Origin: Lamellibrachia columna | Taxonomy: Eukaryota > Annelida > Polychaeta > Sabellida > Siboglinidae | Direction: 5' to 3' | Length of the DNA stretch: 64,000 bases | NCBI GenBank assembly: GCA_963662155.1 | Contig: OY759261.1 | Coordinates: forward strand, 32,104,277 to 32,168,276 | Notes under the pieces: generated by a model | Told to the model about the DNA's origin: nothing | What the model saw: only the letters and a program-made list of their open reading frames with translations | Databases searched by the model: none | Made by a program: the position numbers and the translations under genes | Shown here: positions 37,578-52,510 of the stretch, one piece after another | How positions within the stretch are numbered: the stretch's first letter is position 1 | Layout: each line of letters begins with the position of its first letter

Positions 37578-40500
37578 AGACTGACATTCAGCCAACGACG
37601 ACACCGTGTGGTGTTCACCAAAGACTGACACTCAGCCAACGACGACACCGTGTGGTGTTTACTATAGACTGACACTCAACCAACGACGACACCGTATGGT
37701 GTTTACCACAGACTGACACTCAGCCAACGACGACACCGTATGGTGTTTACCACAGACCTACACTCAGCCTACAACGACACCGTGTGGTGTTTACCACAGA
37801 CTGACACTCAGCCAACGACGAAACCGTATGGTGTTTACCACAGACTGACGCTCAGCCAACAACGACACCGTGTGGTGTTTAACACAGACTGACACTCTGC
37901 CAACGACGACACCGTGTGGTGTTTACCACAGACTGACACTCAGACAACGACGACACCTTGTGGTGTTCACCACAGACTGACACTCAGCCAACGACGACAC
38001 CGTGTGGTGTACACCACAGACTGACATTCAGCCAACGACGACACCGTGTGGTGTTCACCAAATACTGACACTCAGCCAACGACGACACCGTGTTGTGTTT
38101 ACTATAGACTGACACTCAGCCAACGACGACACCGTATGGTGTTTACCACATACCTACACTCAGCCTACAACGACACCGTGTGGTGTTTACCACAGACTGA
38201 CACTCAGTCAACGACGACACCGTGTGGTGTTTACTATAGACTGACTCTCAGGCAACGACGACACCGTATGGTGTTCACCACAGACTGACACTCAGCCAAC
38301 GACGACACCGTATGGTGTTAACCACAGACTGACACTCAGCCAACGACGACACCGTGTGGTGTTTACTATAGACTGACACTCAGCCAACGACGACACCGTA
38401 TGGTGTTTACCACAGACTGACACTCAGCCAACGACGACACCGTGTGGTGTTCACAACAGACTGACACTCAGCCAACGACGACACCGTGTGGTGTTTACCA
38501 CAGACTGACACTCAGCCAACGACGACACCGTGTGGTGTTCACAACAGACTGACGCTCAGCCAACGACGACACCGTGTGGTGTTTACCACAGACTGACGCT
38601 CAGCCAACGACGACACCGTGTGGTGTTTACCACAGACTGACGCTCAGCCAACAACGACACCGTGTGGTGTTTAACACAGACTGACACTCTGCCAACGACG
38701 ACACCGTGTGGTGTTTACCACAGACTGACACTCAGACAACGACGACACCTTGTGGTGTTCACCACAGACTGACACTCAGCCAACGACGACACCGTGTGGT
38801 GTACACCACAGACTGACATTCAGCCAACGACGACACCGTGTGGTGTTCACCAAAGACTGACACTCAGCCAACGACGACACCGTGTGGTGTTCACCAAAGA
38901 CTGACACTCAGCCAACGACGACACCGTGTGGTGTTTACTATAGACTGACACTCAACCAACGACGACACCGTATGGTGTTTACCACAGACTGACACTCAGC
39001 CAACGACGACACCGTATGGTGTTTACCACAGACCTACACTCAGCCTACAACGACACCGTGTGGTGTTTACCACAGACTGACACTCAGTCAAGGACGACAC
39101 CGTGTGGTGTTTACTATAGACTGACTCTCAGGCAACGACGACACCGTATGGTGTTCACCACAGACTGACACTCAGCCAACGACGACACCGTATGGTGTTA
39201 ACCACAGACTGACACTCAGCCAACGACGACACCGTGTGGTGTTTACTATAGACTGACACTCAGCCAACGACGACACCGTATGGTGTTTACCACAGACTGA
39301 CACTCAGCCAACGACGACACCGTGTGGTGTTTACTATAGACTGACACTCAGCCAACGACGACACCGTGTGGTGTTTACCACAGACTGACACTCAGCCAAC
39401 GACGACACCGTGTGGTGTTTACCACAGACCTACACTCAGCCTACAACGACACCGTGTGGTGTTTACCACAGACTGACACTCAGCCAACGACGACACCGTG
39501 TGGTGTTCACCACAGACTGACACTCAGCCAACGAAGACACCGTGTGGTGTACACCACAGACTGACACTCAGCCAACGACGACACCGTGTGGTGTTCACCA
39601 AAGACTGACACTCAGCCAACGACGACACCGTGTGGTGTTTACTATAGACTGACACTCAGCCTACAACGACACCGTGTGGTGTTTACAACAGACTGACACT
39701 CAGTCAACCACGACACCGTGTGGTGTTTACCACAGACTGACGCTCAGCCAACAACGACACCGTGTGGTGTTTAACACAGACTGACACTCTGCCAACGACG
39801 ACACCGTGTGGTGTTTACCACAGACTGACACTCAGCCAACGACGACACCGTGTGGTGTACACCACAGACTGACATTCAGCCAACGACGACACCGTGTGGT
39901 GTTCACCAAAGACTGACACTCAGCCAACGACGACACCGTGTGGTGTTCACCAAAGACTGACACTCAGCCAACGACGACACCGTGTGGTGTTTACCACAGA
40001 CTGACACTCAGTCAACGACGACACCGTGTGGTGTTTACTATAGACTGACTCTCAGGCAACGACGACACCGTATGGTGTTCACCACAGACTGACACTCAGC
40101 CAACGACGACACCGTATGGTGTTAACCACAGACTGACACTCAGCCAACGACGACACCGTGTGGTGTTTACTATAGACTGACACTCAGCCAACGACGACAC
40201 CGTATGGTGTTTACCACAGACTGACACTCAGCCAACGACGACACCGTGTGGTGTTTACTATAGACTGACACTCAGCCAACGACGACACCGTGTGGTGTTT
40301 ACCACAGACTGACACTCAGCCAACGACGACACCGTGTGGTGTTTACCACAGACCTACACTCAGCCTACAACGACACCGTGTGGTGTTTACCACAGACTGA
40401 CACTCAGCCAACGACGACACCGTGTGGTGTTCACCACAGACTGACACTCAGCCAACGAAGACACCGTGTGGTGTACACCACATACTGACACTCAGCCAAC

Positions 40501-43500
40501 GACGACACCGTGTGGTGTTCACCAAAGACTGACACTCAGCCAACGACGACACCATGTGGTGTTTACTATAGACTGACACTCAGCCTACAACGACACCGTG
40601 TGGTGTTTACAACAGACTGACACTCAGTCAACCACGACACCGTGTGGTGTTTACCACAGACTGACGCTCAGCCAACGACGACACCGTGTGGTGTTTACCA
40701 CAGACTGACGCTCAGCCAACGACGACACCGTGTGGTGTTTACCACAGACTGACGCTCAGCCAACGACGACACCGTATGGTGTTTACCACAGACCTACACT
40801 CAGCCTACAACGACACCGTGTGGTGTTTACCACAGACTGACACTCAGTCAACGACGACACCGTGTGGTGTTTACTATAGACTGACTCTCAGGCAACGACG
40901 ACACCGTATGGTGTTCACCACAGACTGACACTCAACCAACGACGACACCGTATGGTGTTAACCACAGACTGACACTCAGCCAACGACGACACCGTGTGGT
41001 GTTTACTATAGACTGACACTCAGCCAACGACGACACCGTGTTGTGTTTACTATAGACTGACACTCAGCCTACAACGACACCGTGTGGTGTTTACCACAGA
41101 CTGACACTCAGTCAACGACGACACCGTGTGGTGTTTACCACAGACTGACGCTCAGCCAACGACGACACCGTGTGGTGTTTACCACAGACTGACGCTCAGC
41201 CAACGACGACACCGTGTGGTGTTTACCACAGACTGACGCTCAGCCAACGACGACACCGTGTGGTGTTTACCACAGACTGACACTCAGCCAACGACGACAC
41301 CGTGTGGTGTTTACCACAGACTGACGCTCAGCCAACGACGACACCGTGTGGTGTTTACCACAGACTGACACTCAGCCAACGAAGACACCGTGTGGTGTTT
41401 ACCACAGACTGACACTCAGCCAAAGACGACACCGTGTGGTGTTTACCACAGACTGACACTCAGCCAACGACGACACCGTGTGTTGTTCACCACAGACTGG
41501 CACTCAGGCAACGACGACACCGTATGGTGTTCACCACATACTGACCCTCAGCCAACGACGACACCGTATGGTGTTTACCACAGACTGACACTCAGCCAAC
41601 GACGACACCGTATGGTGTTTACCACAGACCTACACTCAGCCTACAACGACACCGTGTGGTGTTTACCACAGACCTACACTCAGCCTACAACGACACCGTG
41701 TGGTGTTTACCACAGACTGACACTCAGCCAACGACGACACCGTGTGGTGTTCACCACAGACTGACACTCAGCCAACGACGACACCGTGTGGTGTACACCA
41801 CAGACTGACACTCAGCCATCGACGACACCGTGTGGTGTTCACCAAAGACTGACACTCAGCCAACGACGACACCGTGTGGTGTTTACTATAGACTGACACT
41901 CAGCCTACAACGACACCGTGTGGTGTTTACCACAGACTGACACTCAGTCAACGACGACACCGTGTGGTGTTTACCACAGACTGACGCTCAGCCAACGACG
42001 ACACCGTGTGGTGTTTACCACAGACTGACACTCAGCCAACGACGACACCGTGTGGTGTATACCACAGACTGACGCTCAGCCAACGACGACACCGTGTGGT
42101 GTTTACCACAGACTGACACTCAGCCAACGACGACACCGTGTGGTGTTCACTACAGACTGACACTCAGACAACGACGACACCTTGTGGTGTTCACCACAGT
42201 CTGACACTCAGCCAACGACGACACCGTGTGGTGTACACCACAGACTGACATTCAGCCAACGACGACACCGTGTGGTTTTCACCAAAGACTGACACTCAGC
42301 CAACGACGACACCGTGTGGTGTTTACTATAGACTGACACTCAACCAACGACGACACCGTATGGTGTTTACCACAGACTGACACTCAGCCAACGACGACAC
42401 CGTATGGTGTTTACCACAGACCTACACTCAGCCTACAACGACACCGTGTGGTGTTTACCACAGACTGACACTCAGTCAACGACGACACCGTGTGGTGTTT
42501 ACTATAGACTGACTCTCAGGCAACGACGACACCGTATGGTGTTCACCACAGACTGACACTCAACCAACGACGACACCGTATGGTGTTAACCACAGACTGA
42601 CACTCAGCCAACGACGACACCGTGTGGTGTTTACTATAGACTGACACTCAGCCAACGACGACACCGTGTGGTGTTTACTATAGACTGACACTCAGCCTAC
42701 AACGACACCGTGTGGTGTTTACCACAGACTGACACTCAGTCAACGACGACACCGTGTGGTGTTTACCACAGACTGACGCTCAGCCAACGACGACACCATG
42801 TGGTGTTTACCACAGACTGACACTCAGCCAACGACGACACCGTGTGGTGTTTACCACAGACTGACACTCAGCCAACGACGACATCGCGTGGTGTTTACCA
42901 CAGACTGACAATCAGCCAACGACGACACCGCGTGGTGTTTACCACAGACTGACACTCAGTCAACGACGACACCGTGTGGTGTTTACCACAGACTGACACT
43001 CAGCCAACGTCGACAACGTGTGGTGTTTACCACAGACTGACACTCAGCCAACGACGACACCGTGTGGTTTTTAACACAGACTGACACTCAGCCAACGACG
43101 ACACCGTGTGGTTTTCACCACAGACTGACACTCAGCCAACGACGACATCGCGTGGTGTTTACCACAGACTGACAATCAGCCAACGACGACACCGCGTGGT
43201 GTTTACCACAGACTGACACTCAGCCAACGACGACACCATGTGGTGTTTACCACAGACTGATACTCAGCCAACGACGACACCATGTGGTGTTTACCACAGA
43301 CTGACACTCAGCCAACGACGACACCGTGTGGTGTTTACCACAGACTGACACTCAGCCAACGTCGACACCGTGTGGTGTTTACCACAGACTGACGCTCAGC
43401 CATCGACGACACCGTGTGGGGTTTACCACAGACTGACACTCAGCCAAAGACGACACCGTGTGGTGTTTACCACAGACTGACACTCAGCCAACGACGACAC

Positions 43501-46500
43501 CGCGTGGTGTTCACCACAGACTGACACTCAGCCAACGACGACACCGCGTGGTGTTTATCACAGACTGACACTCAGCCAACGACTACACCGCGTGGTGTTT
43601 ACCACAGACTGACAATCAGCCAACGACGACACCGCGTGGTGTTTACCACAGACTGACACTCAGTCAACGACGACACCGTGTGGTGTTTACCACAGACTGA
43701 CACTCAGCCAACGACGACACCATGTGGTGTTTACCACAGACTGACACTCAGCCAACGACGAAACCGTGTGGCGTTTACCACAGACTGACACTCAGCCAAC
43801 GACGACACCGTGTGGTGTTTACCACAGACTGACACTCAGCCAACGACGACACCATGTGGTGTTTACCACAGACTGACACTCAGCCAACGACGACACCGTG
43901 TGGTGTTTACCACAGACTGACACTCAGCCAACGTCGACAACGTGTGGTGTTTACCACAGACTGACACTCAGCCAACGACGACACCGTGTGGTTTTTAACA
44001 CAGACTGTCACTCAGCCAACGACGACACCGCGTGGTGTTTACCACAGACTGACACTCAGCCAACGACGACACCGCGTGATGTTTACCACAGACTGACACT
44101 CAGCCAACGACGACACCATGTGGTGTTTACCACAGACTGACACTCAGCCAACGACGACACCGTGTGGTGTTTACCACAGACTGACACTCAGCCAACGACG
44201 ACATCGCGTGGTGTTTACCACAGACTGACACTCAGCCAACGACGACATCGCGTGGTGTTTACCACAGACTGACAATCAGCCAACGACGACACCGCGTGGT
44301 GTTTACCACAGACTGACACTCAGTCAACGACGACACCGTGTGGTGTTTACCACAGACTGACACTCAGCCAACGACGACACCATGTGGTGTTTACCACAGA
44401 CTGACACTCAGCCAACGACGACACCGTGTGGTGTTTACCACAGACTGACACTCAGCCAACGTCGACAACGTGTGGTGTTTACCACAGACTGACACTCAGC
44501 CAACGACGACACCGTGTGGTTATTACCACAGACTGACACTCAGCCAACGACGACACCGTGTGGTGTTTACCACATACTGACACTCAGCCAACGACGACAC
44601 CGTGTGGTGTTTACCACAGACTGACACTCAGCCAACGACGACACCGTGAGGTGTTTACCACATACTGACGCTCAGCCAACGACGACACCGTGTGGTGTTT
44701 ACCACAGACTGACGCTCAGCCAACAACGAAACCGTGTGGTGTTTACCACAGACTGACGCTCAGCCAACGACGACACCGTGTGGTGTTTACCACAGACTGA
44801 CACTCAGCCAACGTCGACAACGTGTGGTGTTTACCACAGACTGACACTCAGCCAACGACGACACCGTGTGGTTTTTAACACAGACTGTCACTCAGCCAAC
44901 GACGACACCGTGTGGTGTTTACCACAGAATGACACTCAGCCAACGTCGACACCGTGTGGTGTTTACCACAGACTGACACTCAGCCAACGAAGACACCGTG
45001 TGGTGTTTACCACAGACTGACACTCAGCCAACGACGACACCGTGTGGTGTTTACCACAGACTGACAATCAGCCAACGACGACACCGTGTGGTGTTTACCA
45101 CAGACTGACACTCAGTCAACGACGACACCGTGTGGTGTTTACCACAGACTGACACTCAGCCAACGACGACACCGTGTGGTGTTTACCACAGACTGACGCT
45201 CAGCCAACGACGACACCGCGTGGTGTTCACCACATACTGACACTCAGCCAACGATGACACCGCGTGGTGTTTACCACAGACTGACACTCAGCCAACGACG
45301 ACACCGCGTGGTGTTTACCACAGACTGACAATCAGCCAACGACGACACCGCGTGGTGTTTACCACAGACTGACACTCAGTCAACGACGACACCGTGTGGT
45401 GTTTACCACAGACTGACACTCAGCCAACGACGCCACCGTGTGGTGTTTACCAAAGACTGACACTCAGCCAACGACGACACCGCGTGGTGTTCACCACAGA
45501 CTGACACTCAGCCAACGATGACACCGCGTGGTGTTTACCACAGACTGACACTCAGCCAACGACGACACCGCGTGGTGTTTACCACAGACTGACAATCAGC
45601 CAACGACGACACCGCGTGGTGTTTACCACAGACTGACACTCAGTCAACGACGACACCGTGTGGTGTTTACCACAGACTGACACTCAGCCAACGACGACAC
45701 CATGTGGTGTTTACCACATACTGACACTCAGCCAACGACGACACCGTGTGGTGTTTACCACAGACTGACACTCAGCCAACGACGACACCGCGTGGTGTTT
45801 ACCACATACTGACAATCAGCCAACGACGACACCGCGTGGTGTTTACCACATACTGACACTCAGTCAACGACGACACCGTGTGGTGTTTACCACAGACTGA
45901 CACTCAGCCAACGACGACACCATGTGGTGTTTACCACAGACTGACACTCAGCCAACGACGACACCGTGTGGTGTTTACCACAGACTGACAATCAGCCAAC
46001 GACGACACCGCGTGGTGTTTACCACAGACTGACACTCAGTCAACGACGACACCGTGTGGTGTTTACCACAGACTGACACTCAGCCAACGACGACACCGTG
46101 TGGTGTTTACCACAGACTGACACTCAGCCAACGACGACACCGCGTGGTGTTTACCACAGACTGACAATCAGCCAACGACGACACCGCGTGTTGTTTACCA
46201 CAGACTGACACTCAGTCAACGACGACACCGTGTGGTGTTTACCACAGACAGACACTCAGCCAACGTCGACAACGTGTGGTGTTTACCACAGACTGACACT
46301 CAGCCAACGACGACACCGTGTGGTGTTTACCACAGACTGACACTCAGCCAACGACGACACCGCGTTGTGTTTACCACAGACTGACACTCAGTCAACGACG
46401 ACACCGTGTGGTGTTTACCACAGACTGACACTCAGCCAACGACGACACCATGCGGTGTTTACCACAGACTGACACTCAGCCAACGACGACACCGTGTGGT

Positions 46501-49500
46501 GTTTACCACAGACTGACACTCAGCCAACGTCGACAACGTGTGGTGTTTACCACAGACTGACACTCAGCCAACGACGACACCGTGTGGTGTTTACCACAGA
46601 CTGACACTCAGCCAACGACGACACCGTGTGGTGTTTACCACAGACTGACACTCAGCCATCGACGACACCGTGAGGTGTTTACCACATACTGACGCTCAGC
46701 CAACGACGACACCGTGTGGTGTTTACCACAGACAGACACTCAGCCAACGTCGACAACGTGTGGTGTTTACCACAGACTGACACTCAGCCAACGACGACAC
46801 CGTGTGGTGTTTACCACAGACTGACACTCAGCCAACGACGACACCGCGTTGTGTTTACCACAGACTGACACTCAGTCAACGACGACACCGTGTGGTGTTT
46901 ACCACAGACTGACACTCAGCCAACGACGACACCATGCGGTGTTTACCACAGACTGACACTCAGCCAACGACGACACCGTGTGGTGTTTACCACAGACTGA
47001 CACTCAGCCAACCTCGACAACGTGTGGTGTTTACCACAGACTGACACTCAGCCAACGACGACACCGTGTGGTGTTTACCACAGACTGACACTCAGCCAAC
47101 GACGACACCGTGTGGTGTTTACCACAGACTGACACTCAGCCATCGACGACACCGTGAGGTGTTTACCACATACTGACGCTCAGTCAACGACGACACCGTG
47201 TGGTGTTTACCACAGACTGACGCTCAGCCAACGACGATACCGTGTGGTGTTTATCACAGACTGACACTCAGCCAACGACGACACCGTGTGGTGTTTACCA
47301 CAGACTGACACTCAGCCAACGACGACACCGTGTGGTGTTTACCACAGACTGACACTCAGCCAAAGACGACACCGTGTGGTGTTTACCACAGACTGACACT
47401 CAGCCAACGACGACACCGCGTGGTGTTCACCACAGACTGACACTCAGCCAACGATGACACCGCGTGGTGTTTACCACAGACTGACACTCAGCCAACGACG
47501 ACACCGCGTGGTGTTTACCACAGACTGACAATCAGCCAACGACGACACCGCGTGGTGTTTACAACAGACTGACAATCAGCCAACGACGACACCGCGTGGT
47601 GTTTACCACAGACTGACACTCAGTCAACGACGACACCGTGTGGTGTTTACCACAGACTGACACTCAGCCAACGACGACACCATGTGGTGTTTACCACAGA
47701 CTGACACTCAGCCAACGACGACACCGTGTGGTGTTTACCACAGACTGACACTCAGCCAACGTCGACAACGTGTGGTGTTTACCACAGACTGACACTCAGC
47801 CAACGACGACACCGTGTGGTGTTTAACACAGACTGACACTCAGCCAACGACGACACCGTGTGGTGTTTACCACAGACTGACACTCAGCCAACGACGACAC
47901 CGTGAGGTGTTTACCACATACTGACGCTCAGCCAACGACGACACCGTGTGGTGTTTACCACAGACTGACGCTCAGCCAACAAAGACACCGTGTGGTGTTT
48001 ACCACAGACTGACGCTCAGCCAACGACGACACCGTGTGGTGTTTACCACAGACTGACGCTCAGCCAACAACGACACCGTGTGGTGTTTACCACAGACTGA
48101 CGCTCAGCCAAAGACGACACCGTGTGGTGTTTACCACAGACTGACGCTCAGCCAACGACGACACCGTGTGGTGTTCACAACAGACTGACGCTTAGCCAAC
48201 GACGACACCGTGTGGTGTCCACCACAGACTAGCACTCAGCCAACGATGACACCGTGTGGTGTTTACCACAGACTGACACTCAGCCAACGACGACATCGCG
48301 TGGTGTTTACCACAGATTGACACTCAGCCAACGACGACACCATGCGGTGTTTACCACAGACTGACACTCAGCCAACGACGACACCGTGTGGTGTTTACCA
48401 CAGACTGACACTCAGCCAACGTCGACAACGTGTGGTGTTTACCACAGACTGACACTCAGCGACGACGACACCGTGTGGTGTTTACCACAGACTGACACTC
48501 AGCCAACGACGACACCGTGTGGTGTTTACCACAGACTGACACTCAGCCAACGACGACACCGTGAGGTGTTTACCACATACTGACGCTCAGCCAACGACGA
48601 CACCGTGTGGTGTTTACCACAGACTGACGCTCAGCCAACAACGACACCGTGTGGTGTTTACCACAGACTGACGCTCAGCCAACGACGACACCGTGTGGTG
48701 TTTACCACAGACTGACGCTCAGGCAACGACGACACCGTGTGGTGTTTACCACAGACTGACACTCAGCCAACGACGACACCGTGTGGTGTTCACCACAGAC
48801 TGACGCTCAGCCAACGACGACACCGTGTGGTGTTTACCACAGACTGACGCTCAGGCAACGACGACACCGTGTGGTGTTTACCACAGACTGACACTCAGCC
48901 AACGACGACACCGTGTGGTGTTCACCACAGACTGACGCTCAGCCAACGACGATACCGTGTGGTGTTTATCACAGACTGACACTCAGCCAACGACGACACC
49001 GTGTGGTGTTTACCACAGACTGACACTCAGCCAACGACGACACCGTGTGGTGTTTACCACATACTGACACTGAACCAACGACGACACCGTGTGGTGTTTA
49101 CCACATACTGACACTGAACCAACGACGACACCGTGTGGTGTTTACCACAGACTGACGCTCAGCCAATGACGACACCGTGTGGTGTTTACCACAGACTGAC
49201 GCTCAGCCATCGACGACACCGTGTGGGGTTTACCACAGACTGACATTCAGCCAAAGACGACACCGTGTGGTGTTTACCACAGACTGACACTCAGCCAACG
49301 ACGACACCGCGTGGTGTTCACCACAGACTGACACTCAGCCAACGACGACACCGCGTGGTGTTTACCACAGACTGACAATCAGCCAACGACGACACCGCGT
49401 GGTGTTTACCACAGACTGACACTCAGTCAACGACGACACCGTGTGGTGTTTACCACAGACTGACACTCAGCCAACGACGACACCGTGTGGTGTTTACCAC

Positions 49501-50704
49501 AGACTGACACTCAGCCAACGACGACACCGCGTGGTGTTTACCACAGACGGACAATCAGCCAACGACGACACCGCGTGGTGTTTACCACAGACTGACACTC
49601 AGTCAACGACGACACCGTGTGGTGTTTACCACAGACTGACACTCAGCCAACGTCGACAACGTGTGGTGTTTACCACAGACTGACACTCAGCCAACGACGA
49701 CACCGTGTGGTGTTTACCACAGACTGACACTCAGTCAACGACGACACCGTGTGGTGTTTACCACAGACTGACACTCAGCCAACGACGCCACCGTGTGGTG
49801 TTTACCACAGACTGACGCTCAGCCAACGACGACACCGTGTGGTGTTTACCACAGACTGACGCTCAGCCAACAACGACACCGTGTGGTGTTTACCACAGAC
49901 TGACGCTCAGCCAAAGACGACACCGTGTGGTGTTTACCACAGACTGACGCTCAGCCAACGACGACACCGTGTGGTGTTCACAACAGACTGACGCTTAGCC
50001 AACGACGACACCGTGTGGTGTCCACCACAGACTAGCACTCAGCCAACGATGACACCGTGTGGTGTTTACCACAGACTGACACTCAGCCAACGACGACATC
50101 GCGTGGTGTTTACCACAGATTGACACTCAGCCAACGACGACACCATGCAGTGTTTACCACAGACTGACACTCAGCCAACGACGACACCGTGTGGTGTTTA
50201 CCACAGACTGACACTCAGCCAACGTCGACAACGTGTGGTGTTTACCACAGACTGACACTCAGCGACGACGACACCGTGTGGTGTTTACCACATACTGACA
50301 CTGAACCAACGACGACACCGTGTGGTGTTTACCACATACTGACACTGAACCAACGACGACACCGTGTGGTGTTTACCACAGACTGACGCTCAGCCAATGA
50401 CGACACCGTGTGGTGTTTACCACAGACTGACGCTCAGCCATCGACGACACCGTGTGGGGTTTACCACAGACTGACACTCAGCCAAAGACGACACCGTGTG
50501 GTGTTTACCACAGACTGACACTCAGCCAACGACGACACCGCGTGGTGTTCACCACAGACTGACACTCAGCCAACGATGACACCGCGTGGTATTTACCACA
50601 GACTGACACTCAGCCAACGACGACACCGCGTGGTGTTTACCACAGACTGACAATCAGCCAACGACGACACCGCGTGGTGTTTACCACAGACTGACACTCA
50701 GTCA

Positions 50705-52510
50705 ACGACGACACCGTGTGGTGTTTACCACAGACTGACACTCAGCCAACGTCGACAACGTGTGGTGTTTACCACAGACTGACACTCAGCCAACGACGAC
50801 ACCGTGTGGTGTTTACCACAGACTGACACTCAGTCAACGACGACACCGTGTGGTGTTTACCACAGACTGACACTCAGCCAACGACGCCACCGTGTGGTGT
50901 TCACCACAGACTGACACTCACCCAACGACGACACCGTGTGGTGTTTACCACAGACTGACACTCAGGCAACGACGACACCGTGTGGTGTTTACCACAGACT
51001 GACACTCAGACAACGACGACACCTTGTGGTGTTCACCACAGACTGACGCTCAGCCAACGACGACACCGTGTGGTGTTTACCACAGACTGACGCTCAGCCA
51101 ACGACGACACCGTGTGGTGTTTACCACAGACTGACGCTCAGCCATCGACGACACCGTGTGGGGTTTACCACAGACTGACACTCAGCCAAAGACGACACCG
51201 TGAGGTGTTTACCACAGACTGACACTCAGCCAACGACGACACCGCGTGGTGTTCACCACAGACTGACACTCAGCCAACGACGACACCGCGTGGTGTTTAC
51301 CACAGACTGACAATCAGCCAACGACGACACCGCGTGGTGTTTACCACAGACTGACAATCAGCCAACGACGACACCGCGTGGTGTTTACCACAGACTGACA
51401 CTCAGTCAACGACGACACCGTGTGGTGTTTACCACAGACTGACACTCAGCCAACGACGACACCATGTGGTGTTTACCACAGACTGACACTCAGCCAACGA
51501 CGACACCGTGTGGTGTTTACCACAGACTGACACTCAGCCAACGTCGACAACGTGTGGTGTTTACCACAGACTGACACTCAGCCAACGACGACACCGTGTG
51601 GTGTTTACCACAGACTGACACTCAGCCAACGTCGACAACGTGTGGTGTTTACCACAGACTGACACTCAGCCAACGACGACACCGTGTGGTGTTTACCACA
51701 GACTGACACTCAGTCAACGACGACACCGTGTGGTGTTTACCACAGACTGACACTCAGCCAACGACGCCACCGTGTGGTGTTCACCACAGACTGACACTCA
51801 CCCAACGACGACATCGTGTGGTGTTTACCACAGACTGACACTCAGGCAACGACGACACCGTGTGGTGTTTACCACAGACTGACACTCAGACAACGACGAC
51901 ACCTTGTGGTGTTCACCACAGACTGACGCTCAGCCAACGACGACACCGTGTGGTGTTTACCACAGACTGACGCTCAGCCAACGACGACACCGTGTGGTGT
52001 TTACCACAGACTGACGCTCAGCCATCGACGACACCGTGTGGGGTTTACCACAGACTGACACTCAGCCAAAGACGACACCGTGTGGTGTTTACCACAGACT
52101 GACACTCAGCCAACGACGACACCGCGTGGTGTTCACCACAGACTGACACTCAGCCAACGACGACACCGCGTGGTGTTTACCACAGACTGACAATCAGCCA
52201 ACGACGACACCGCGTGGTGTTTACCACAGACTGACAATCAGCCAACGACGACACCGCGTGGTGTTTACCACAGACTGACACTCAGTCAACGACGACACCG
52301 TGTGGTGTTTACCACAGACTGACACTCAGCCAACGACGACACCATGTGGTGTTTACCACAGACTGACACTCAGCCAACGACGACACCGTGTGGTGTTTAC
52401 CACAGACTGACACTCAGCCAACGTCGACAACGTGTGGTGTTTACCACAGACTGACACTCAGCCAACGACGACACCGTGTGGTGTTTACCACAGACTGACA
52501 CTCAGCCAAC
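50705..52510 (+). repeat. Tandem pair of an 880-bp (20-monomer) unit in domain B
   Basis: The GCCACCGTG / CTCACCCAACG series at 50,886 recurs 880 bp later (51,766) in the same monomer order. Differences such as GTGAGG/GTGTGG and ACACCG/ACATCG are few. An 880-bp offset also links 43,898 and 44,778. Confidence 0.8.

Larger units (their letters stand above)
13661..42790 (+). repeat. Satellite domain A with higher-order repeats
   Basis: Marked by recurring variants TTACTATAGACTGAC, GTGTACACC, GTTAACC, CCGTATGGTG, GACCTACACTCAGCCTACAA and ACACCTTGTGG, which appear in a fixed order. Distances between ACACCTTGTGG markers are 836, 440, 748, 1,716, 924 and 1,452 bp, all multiples of 44. The last CTATAG-type monomers occur near 42,690. 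Confidence 0.85.
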
